Origin: JBJXGE01 sp046154185
Lineage (GTDB): Bacteria > Planctomycetota > UBA8108 > UBA1146 > JAJFFE01
NCBI GenBank assembly: GCA_046154185.1
Contig: JBJXGE010000063.1
Location: 1 to 64,000, forward strand
Direction: 5' to 3'
DNA: 64,000 bases
Part shown: positions 52,916 through 59,585 of the stretch, piece after piece
Position numbering within the stretch: the stretch's first letter is position 1
Layout of the letters: each line of letters starts with the position of its first letter
Made by a program: the position numbers and the translations under genes
The notes under the pieces: generated by a model
The model's database searches: none
What the model was told of the DNA's origin: nothing
Seen by the model: the letters and a program-made list of their open reading frames with translations, nothing else

Positions 52916-54658
52916 CTACGCTCGCCGAGCGACCGAGACCGTGAAGATGCCCCATGGATCGGCGACCTGAGTCGTCTTCTCGAAGCCAGCGGCACGGACA
53001 AGGTCATCCATCTCGGCTTGCGTTCGACGTCGCATGATCCATGGCTGGCCTTCGCGGTTGGTCAGCACGCGCGCGATGAACTCGACCTGCGGATGCCAGG
53101 GTTGATTGGTGTAGATCAAATGACCGCCCGGCTCGATGGCATCTGCCAGTCCGCGCAGTGAACGCTGAATCGGCTCGTTGTCGGGAAATAACTCATACAA
53201 GCCAGAGACGATTCCGATTGTCGGCTTTGGCGAAGTCTTGGTGAGTGAGTCGCGATCAAACGCGTCGCCAATTTCCATCGTGACATTGTTCAACCCGAAC
53301 TCTCCCGCTATCCGTCGGGCGGTGTCGAGATTCTCCATGCGATAGTCACGCAGCGTCGCTGCGATCGGAATGTGGGGAAGCGCGCGGAGCGTCTCCAGCA
53401 CATACCTCCCGGCGCCGGCCGCGATGTCGAGCACTCGCACGGGGCGATCGGCAGCGTGCGTTTGTTCGATGGTGGTGCGCAGCAAGCGCTCAAGAACGGA
53501 GCGGCGGTGACGAATCCCCCGCCAACCGATGCTCTCGAGATACGATTTATCGATCATCCGACCGAGCGGCGTGACGCCGCGTGGCTGGTTCTCGTAGACG
53601 TAATCGAGTGTCACGCCAGAATCGAACCCTGCCCGCCAACCAAGGCTGATGCCACGGCTCAACCGTCCGATGGTCCGCATCACGAACCGCGTGAACTTGA
53701 AAAGGAGCGGTCCCGGTTCGCGCAGTCGGTCATACTCGTCGCGTGTGAATCCGTACCGATCCGCGTTGACGAGCGATCGTCGTTCTGGCGGCTGCGCGAA
53801 GCGGTCGAGGATGAACTCGCGAACCACCGCGATCAAGCGCGCACGATCTCGCTCGTGAAACACGGCGTGGGAGAAGCCGCCGAAGACTTCCATGCGCTTC
53901 ACCGGCGAGCCGAGCTTTCTAAAGAACTCCCGCTGCGCTGACAGTTTCACGACCCAATCGGCCGCGGCGGACAGTATCAGCGTCGGCACCTGAATCGCGG
54001 CAGCGTCGGCGATCAACCGCGTCGAGGTGTCGTGCAGATCGAGCAGAATATTGACGGCGATCTGCCGAAAAATCAGCGGGTCGGATTTGTAGATCCGGGC
54101 TTCTTCGGCATCGTGCGTCAACAGGTTTGCCTTCACATAGCTCTTGACGTAACCAGGTCCGAACAGCTTTTGCTTGAGTCGCAAGAGCGGCACGGCGAAG
54201 GGCAAATAGAGTTTCACGCGGAGCGCCGGCGTCGCCAGGATGAGCGCGCGAAGCCGCGGCGCATAATCGTGGACCCACGCGGAGATCGTGACCGCGCCGA
54301 CGCTGTGAGCCAGCACGATCATGTCTTCGCATGCGATGCCATGCGCGCGGGAAATGTGCCGCACGAATTCGTCGACGTCCTGAATGACGCGGCCCAAATG
54401 CTCCGCCGAGCCGCGCTCGCCCGGTGACCGTCCATGCCCCCGCGCGTCCCACGCGAAGACAGCGATGTCCGCTAGCTGCAGTGACTCGATCGTCGCTTGC
54501 CAGCGCCCCGAGTGTTCGTGGCCGCGATGAAACAACAACAGCGCTCTTTTGGTCGGTGAGTTCGACAGCCAAGCTCGATAAAAGAGCGCCACACCGTCCG
54601 ACATGGTTGCTGTGTGCTCGGTGGCGAGAAGTGGCGTCGCGGATACTCCCGTGCTCAT
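52916..54658 (-). CDS. ynbC: Alpha/beta hydrolase - SAM methyltransferase bifunctional protein (YnbC-like)
   Basis: About 580 residues from the ATG at 54658. The N-terminal half is a monoglyceride-lipase-type hydrolase: LLLFHRGHEHSGRW, AWDARGHGRSPG, nucleophile in VLAHSVGAVTISAW, TLILSAAADWVV, and His in FGGFSHAVFHE. The nucleophile motif is HSVGA. The C-terminal ~230 residues are a class I methyltransferase: RPVRVLDIAAGAGRYVLETL, VTMEIGDAFDRDS, GIVSGLYELFPDNEPIQRSL and GGHLIYTNQPWHPQVEFIAR. This two-domain layout is specific to the ynb-type operon. It likely modifies the head group or acyl chain of the lipid made by this operon. Confidence 0.88.
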   Translation of the reverse strand: MSTGVSATPLLATEHTATMSDGVALFYRAWLSNSPTKRALLLFHRGHEHSGRWQATIESLQLADIAVFAWDARGHGRSPGERGSAEHLGRVIQDVDEFVRHISRAHGIACEDMIVLAHSVGAVTISAWVHDYAPRLRALILATPALRVKLYLPFAVPLLRLKQKLFGPGYVKSYVKANLLTHDAEEARIYKSDPLIFRQIAVNILLDLHDTSTRLIADAAAIQVPTLILSAAADWVVKLSAQREFFRKLGSPVKRMEVFGGFSHAVFHERDRARLIAVVREFILDRFAQPPERRSLVNADRYGFTRDEYDRLREPGPLLFKFTRFVMRTIGRLSRGISLGWRAGFDSGVTLDYVYENQPRGVTPLGRMIDKSYLESIGWRGIRHRRSVLERLLRTTIEQTHAADRPVRVLDIAAGAGRYVLETLRALPHIPIAATLRDYRMENLDTARRIAGEFGLNNVTMEIGDAFDRDSLTKTSPKPTIGIVSGLYELFPDNEPIQRSLRGLADAIEPGGHLIYTNQPWHPQVEFIARVLTNREGQPWIMRRRTQAEMDDLVRAAGFEKTTQVADPWGIFTVSVARRA

Positions 54659-54696
54659 ATATAGGCGAGGTCCTTTGGTTGCAATCAGACAAGAAC

Positions 54697-55416
54697 TCAA
54701 TTGCGTGCTCCCAACCGTTCCACATCGTCGTGCAGTTCGCGGGCGATTGCTAGTGCCGAGACTTTCCCGAGCGGCGCATCGGCATAACAACGCGGTCGAC
54801 CGATCGTCAGCCGGATGGCGCACGGTCGCGGCAGCCAGCAACCTTTCGGCCAGGCACGATGCGCGCCGGCGACGTGACAGGGCACAACGGGAATCGCACT
54901 TCCTGCGAGTAACAAGCCCACGCCGGGTCGAAAGTCCTGCAAAACGCCATTCGGAGACCGCGTTCCCTCCGGAAAGATCAGCAACACGTTTCCTGGGTTA
55001 GCGAGCAAGTGACCGCAAACGCCGAGACTCTGCCGCGTAGCCGCCTGCCGATGAAACGGCAAAGCGTTGACCACGACCGTGGCGACCAGTAGTCGCGGCA
55101 CGCTCACGAAAAAATAATCTTGCGCCGCCGCCGGAAACGTACGATGCAACCGTTCGTATGGAATCGCACTGAGCAAGCACAACGTGTCGAGGTGGCTCGT
55201 GTGGTTCGCAACCATCACGAACGAACCATCGATCGGTAAATTCTCGCGGCCGACAATTTTCAGGCGATGGTACATTCGCAACCAGGCGCGCATCATCATC
55301 GCTGCCACAGTTCGCGCCCCATACACCAACATGTCCGGCTCGCGCGGAAAGTTCCGCAGCCGTTCGAGCAGCGGCTGATCGAGGTCGGCTGCGGGTTCGT
55401 AGTGCCAGCTATCCAA
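54697..55416 (-). CDS. PlsC-family 1-acyl-glycerol-phosphate acyltransferase
   Basis: A protein of 239 residues from a TTG at 55416 with GGAG upstream. It has the acyltransferase motifs NHTSHLDTLCLL (HX4D) and IFPEGTRSPNGVLQDFRPGV, and ends with PVVPCHVAGAHRAWPKG. It would acylate lysophosphatidate or another lysolipid. E. coli ynbABCD lacks this gene, but similar operons in other bacteria carry it. It lies between the CDP-DAG synthase-like and hydrolase/methyltransferase genes, 22 and 38 nt from its neighbours. Confidence 0.9.
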   Translation of the reverse strand: MDSWHYEPAADLDQPLLERLRNFPREPDMLVYGARTVAAMMMRAWLRMYHRLKIVGRENLPIDGSFVMVANHTSHLDTLCLLSAIPYERLHRTFPAAAQDYFFVSVPRLLVATVVVNALPFHRQAATRQSLGVCGHLLANPGNVLLIFPEGTRSPNGVLQDFRPGVGLLLAGSAIPVVPCHVAGAHRAWPKGCWLPRPCAIRLTIGRPRCYADAPLGKVSALAIARELHDDVERLGARN

Positions 55417-55438
55417 TCGACGATCTCCGCTCCTTGCG

Positions 55439-56386
55439 TCAACGCAGATCGTGAGAGTAACGCACCACGTGCAGGAACAACGGCGCCACGTAAATTAAAC
55501 TGTCGATACGGTCCAAGATGCCGCCGTGTCCAGGAATCGCGGCGCCCATGTCTTTGATGCCGATGTCGCGTTTGATAACGCTGATCGCCAAGTCTCCAAG
55601 CTGGCCGCCGATGCCGACGATCAACCCCGTGAGAATGCAGTCGAGCGGCGTGAAGTGCGGAAACGTAAATCGCAATGTCCACGGCAACGCCATGGAAACT
55701 CCCAGTGCGCCGAGAGCTCCTTCCCACGTTTTCTTGGGACTGATATTGCTCCGCAGTGCATGCCGGCCAAACAGTTTTCCAAACGTGAACGCAGCAACGT
55801 CGTTCAACTCGACGGCCAGGATCAGGTAGAAGAGATACGCATAGGCGTGCGTGGAGTTTGCCAAAAACGCGACATGACCGAACATCCAACCGAAATAGAC
55901 AAAGCCAACGATCGAAAGTGCGATCAACTTCAATTGACCCTGAACCCGGTTTAACAGAATCGGCATTGCGAGCAGCGCCGCAATCGTCCAAACCGGCAGG
56001 GCCATGAACAAGCCGAACCAGCCCGGCACTCCGGTGTTTGGGTCATCGATCAGCGTGACCACGCCGGTCACAATGACGCCAACGTACACGACGCTTGTCA
56101 TCCACCAGTCGCGATACAAACCGGTTGCACGCGCAAACTCTTTGAATCCACGCAGCGCAATGATCGTGAAGAACACAATCGCCGCCGTGCGACCCAAGTA
56201 GATCGCCCCCAGCACCAACGGCACCATCAACAGCCAACCGCGGAGTGAGTTCCACGCGTGATCGACGTTCTTCCGGCAGCCGAATCGCAGCGTACAGAGC
56301 ACGACTCCGGCTAGCACTAACACACCGACGATGGTCGCCGCGTAAAAGCGAAAGATCGGACTCTCGAACGCCAGGGTCGGCGTCAT
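55439..56386 (-). CDS. ynbB: Phosphatidate cytidylyltransferase (CDP-DAG synthase, YnbB-like)
   Basis: A protein of 315 residues with about eight membrane helices. The CdsA signature is clear: NISPKKTWEGALGALG followed by GGQLGDLAISVIKRDIGIKD and PGHGGILDRIDSLIY. It converts phosphatidate and CTP into CDP-diacylglycerol. The ATG at 56386 follows AGAGGACC and overlaps the ynbA-like stop (ATGA), coupling it to the phosphatidyltransferase that would use its product. Confidence 0.92.
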   Translation of the reverse strand: MTPTLAFESPIFRFYAATIVGVLVLAGVVLCTLRFGCRKNVDHAWNSLRGWLLMVPLVLGAIYLGRTAAIVFFTIIALRGFKEFARATGLYRDWWMTSVVYVGVIVTGVVTLIDDPNTGVPGWFGLFMALPVWTIAALLAMPILLNRVQGQLKLIALSIVGFVYFGWMFGHVAFLANSTHAYAYLFYLILAVELNDVAAFTFGKLFGRHALRSNISPKKTWEGALGALGVSMALPWTLRFTFPHFTPLDCILTGLIVGIGGQLGDLAISVIKRDIGIKDMGAAIPGHGGILDRIDSLIYVAPLFLHVVRYSHDLR

Positions 56387-57081
56387 TCGTAGGTCCTCTT
56401 CGGGTCCAGTGCCGAACGAACCGGGTCCGAAAGCGCGCGCAACGCGCGAACGATCCGCGCAAGCCGAATGACCAGCGTCTGCACACAACCCACGACGATG
56501 ACGAAGTGCGTCGCGTCGAGCACGGTCAAGCGCTCGCCGAGCTGAACTCGGTGCCCGCTCCAAAGTAACCCCAACGTGATCCAGGCCCCGAGGTGCAGCG
56601 TGACCATGCGCCAAGGCTTCGCCATCACGCCGCTGAATTCGCGTTGCACGCCGACCGCTTGGCCGAGCGTGCCGACATACGCCACGAGTAGCGCGAAGAT
56701 CGCCACCCAATAACCGCTCAGCGGGTGGCACAAGCCACTATGCGCTACACCGACGAAGATCACGACATCGGACACACGATCCGGGAGTTCGTTCGCAATC
56801 TCGCCCGTGCGACTGGCTTTGCCGGACGCGAGCGCGACCATCCCATCCAACATGTTGAGCCACAGTCGCAAATAGCAAAACGCGGGGCCCGCCAACAAGA
56901 GTGCTGGAACGGCGGACGACTGCCAAAAACAAATCGCGGCGCAAGACGCCGCGACGATCGACGCATAAGAAACCGTGTTCGGGTGAACGTCATGACGCAC
57001 GCACCAACTCACGGTCGCATGCGCCGTCGCGCGGAAACGGCTAGCGATAGGTCGCCGCCACGAAGGCTCATAATCTGACAA
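56383..57081 (-). CDS. ynbA: CDP-alcohol phosphatidyltransferase (YnbA-like)
   Basis: About 232 residues from a TTG at 57081, chosen because AAAGGAG lies 8 nt upstream. Several membrane helices are present. The CDP-OH-P motif is variant: LNMLDGMVALASGKASRTGE followed by IANELPDRVSD, so the usual DGx2ARx8Gx3Dx3D reads DGx2ALx8Gx3Nx3D. The Asn-Glu-Leu variant is what I recall for the YnbA subgroup. It transfers a phosphatidyl group from CDP-DAG to an alcohol acceptor that cannot be named. It is the first gene of a five-gene minus-strand operon. Confidence 0.85.
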   Translation of the reverse strand: MSDYEPSWRRPIASRFRATAHATVSWCVRHDVHPNTVSYASIVAASCAAICFWQSSAVPALLLAGPAFCYLRLWLNMLDGMVALASGKASRTGEIANELPDRVSDVVIFVGVAHSGLCHPLSGYWVAIFALLVAYVGTLGQAVGVQREFSGVMAKPWRMVTLHLGAWITLGLLWSGHRVQLGERLTVLDATHFVIVVGCVQTLVIRLARIVRALRALSDPVRSALDPKRTYE

Positions 57082-57291
57082 GGAATTCACTCCTTTGGAA
57101 TCGATGTTTGCGTAGCCAGGGCACTCCGGGCTTTGCGGGATTCTCGGTAGCAGCTCGCGCTGATGCAATGCGAGCCGGGGTTCCCCGTTGGTGTTGGTCA
57201 GATCAATTCGCACGCGGCCGCCGGTGCAAACCGCCGAGACATTGAATCACCTTCGCGCTCGATCCGCGTCGGTATTGCGGATCTGAGTCGT

Positions 57292-59067
57292 CTACAACGG
57301 CCACACCCACGGCACCATCGCAATCGCGATGGTGCCGATGATGAGCGTCAGCAGCGATCCGATTTTTAGAAAGTCCGAGAACTTGTAGCCGCCCGGGCCG
57401 TAGACCAGCAGGCACGATGGTTCGAGCGGCGTGAGATACGAGCAACTGGCCGCGACGGCGATCATCATCGCGAAGGTCCGAGGATTGAGGTCGAGTTGCA
57501 GTGCGGTCTGTATGGCGACGGGGAGTACGACCACGGCGGCTGCTTGGTTCGACATCGGTTGCGTGAGCAGCACTGTTAGAGCGAAGAAGCCGGCGAGTAG
57601 CCAAGTGGGGCTGAGGCCGGACGACCACTCGGCGATCAGCGTAGCCAGATACTTGGCGCTGCCGGTTGACTCCATCGCGGAGCCGAGCGCCAGCATGCTG
57701 CCGATGAGTATGAGCACCTTCCACTCGACCTCACGATAAGCCTCCTCCGGCGTAATGCACTTGGTCAAGAACGCGAGGACGGACCCGAGCATGAACGCCA
57801 CCGGAAACGTCATGACCTCGAGCGTTGCCAGCACGAGCACACCGACAAAGATGGCGATCGCGATCGGCGCATGCGTTTTCTTGGCCTGGCGTTCCTCCAG
57901 AGTTTGAATGACGCGGAAGGAGCGATCCGCTTCCAGGGCGGCGAGGTTCGACTTCGCCCCCTGGATGAGCAGGATGTCCCCCAAGCGGAGCAAGAGTTCG
58001 CTGATCTTGCGATGGAGAATCTCGCCGTGTCGACTGATTCCGAGCACTTGCAAGCCGTAGCGCTCGCGAAAGCCAATTCCCTTGAGCGTCCGACCGATGA
58101 GCGGCGACTTGGCAAGAAGTATGACTTCCACGATGCCGAGGTCTTCGGCTGGTAATGTCGGGTCCGACAATTTGAAGTCCGCTTTGATCTCAATTCCCGC
58201 CGTGTCTTTGACCTTGAGGAGTTCGTCGGGGCGAGCCTCGACGAGTAGTACATCGCCGGCTTGGATGACGGTGTCGGCCCGCGTGCCGAGAAAGCTTTGC
58301 TTGCCGCGCACGATGCGCAAGACGACGAAGTCGAGTTCCTGACCCAGACCGGACTCGGTGAGCATTTTCCCGACGAGTCTCGAGTTCGGCAGGACGATGA
58401 CCTCGCTCAAATACGCGTGCAGACTTCGTTCGGCCGCGACTTCGCCACTCGCCATCGAACTCTTCAGCCAGATTCGCCCAGCAATCACCATGTAAACCAG
58501 GCCGGCCACCGCGATAGGAACCCCAACCGGCGCCAGCTCAAACATCCCCATCGGCGACATGCCGTAGCGCGTCATCAGTCCGCTCACGACGATGTTCGTC
58601 GAAGTGCTGATCAGCGTTATCGAGCTCGCAAGAATCGAAGCGAACGCCAACGGCAACAAGAGTTGGCGCGGGTGAATTTTCGCGCGCTTCGCGAGACCGA
58701 TCACCAGCGGCACGAAAAACGCCGTACACGCCGTGTTACTCATGAATGCGCTGAGCGTCGCCGCGGCGAGCATGACCACAACCATCAGCCGCATGGGAGA
58801 AGAGCCGGTAAACCGTAAGATCTTGGCGCCCGCAAGGTCCACGACACCGGTCTTCAAGAGCGCCGCTGTAAGAATCAGCAACCCCAAGATCAGGATGACG
58901 CTGTCACTCCCGAAGCCTTGGAATGCGACGGCTGGATCGATCAGACCGGTGAAAACCAGCGCGAGCACGAGCATCAGCGCCGTCACGTCGGGCGATGTCT
59001 TCTCGATGGAAAACAACACGACGGCGGCCATCGTCAACGACAGCAGTAAACCGATCTCGAAAGTCAC
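57292..59067 (-). CDS. SLC13/DASS-type anion transporter with two RCK_C domains
   Basis: A protein of 591 residues from the GTG at 59067 (GGGGGAG upstream). Twelve or so membrane helices are split by a cytoplasmic region of ~190 residues holding two TrkA-C/RCK_C domains (LHAYLSEVIVLPNSRLVGKM, FKLSDPTLPAEDLGIVEVIL and following). Family motifs are ILILGLLILTAALLKTG, AAATLSAFMSNTACTAFFVP, and LTQPMSNQAAAVVVLPVAI near the C-terminus, with SASL-type STSTNI. Members carry sulfate, citrate or other anions with sodium; the substrate cannot be told. It lies upstream of the ynb-type operon on the same strand, 210 nt away. Confidence 0.88.
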   Translation of the reverse strand: MTFEIGLLLSLTMAAVVLFSIEKTSPDVTALMLVLALVFTGLIDPAVAFQGFGSDSVILILGLLILTAALLKTGVVDLAGAKILRFTGSSPMRLMVVVMLAAATLSAFMSNTACTAFFVPLVIGLAKRAKIHPRQLLLPLAFASILASSITLISTSTNIVVSGLMTRYGMSPMGMFELAPVGVPIAVAGLVYMVIAGRIWLKSSMASGEVAAERSLHAYLSEVIVLPNSRLVGKMLTESGLGQELDFVVLRIVRGKQSFLGTRADTVIQAGDVLLVEARPDELLKVKDTAGIEIKADFKLSDPTLPAEDLGIVEVILLAKSPLIGRTLKGIGFRERYGLQVLGISRHGEILHRKISELLLRLGDILLIQGAKSNLAALEADRSFRVIQTLEERQAKKTHAPIAIAIFVGVLVLATLEVMTFPVAFMLGSVLAFLTKCITPEEAYREVEWKVLILIGSMLALGSAMESTGSAKYLATLIAEWSSGLSPTWLLAGFFALTVLLTQPMSNQAAAVVVLPVAIQTALQLDLNPRTFAMMIAVAASCSYLTPLEPSCLLVYGPGGYKFSDFLKIGSLLTLIIGTIAIAMVPWVWPL

Positions 59068-59585
59068 GTTCGCCTGCTCCCCCAAGCCGCTGTGCTCGCG
59101 ACGACGCCAAGGGTTAACAGCAACGACGCGCGAAGGCGAGTCAAAATCAGGAAGCGTTGGATCTCCTCGCTCTTGGCGTCGCGCGAGCACTCCCCGCGCT
59201 GGAAGCCATCGTCGCGGAAAAAAAATATTGGGGCGCTCTCGGCGTGCTGGAATGTGCGCGGGTCGCGGTTCTTAATATCCGCGCTCGGATTCCGGGCGAG
59301 GCCGTGCCATCGAAGTGATCCTTCGGGCTCCCCTTTTCTCACCGCGATCCCAACCTGAGACACTTGTCCCATCCTGTGACACGCCGACCGCATGCGCGCA
59401 CCAATGGCGCGTCCCCGCCGCTGAGTCAACGTGCCAAGTTTGCCCGACTTGCCTCGCGCGTTTCCGTCGCACTCACGATTGGCACCGGCTTCGCTATCGC
59501 GCGCAACACGCGCTCTTGGTGCGGGCGCAAAAACCGATGCCAATCGGTCGTCGGTGTGCAGATCAAACATGTCGAGGAGGACTTC
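59068..59585. other. Intergenic region between divergent genes
   Basis: About 520 bp between the SLC13-type transporter and the large dockerin-tailed gene. No ORF on either strand has a good start and protein-like sequence. It should contain both promoters; no copy of the 17-bp palindromic motif is present. GAGGAGGAC at its right end is the ribosome site of the next gene. Confidence 0.5.
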
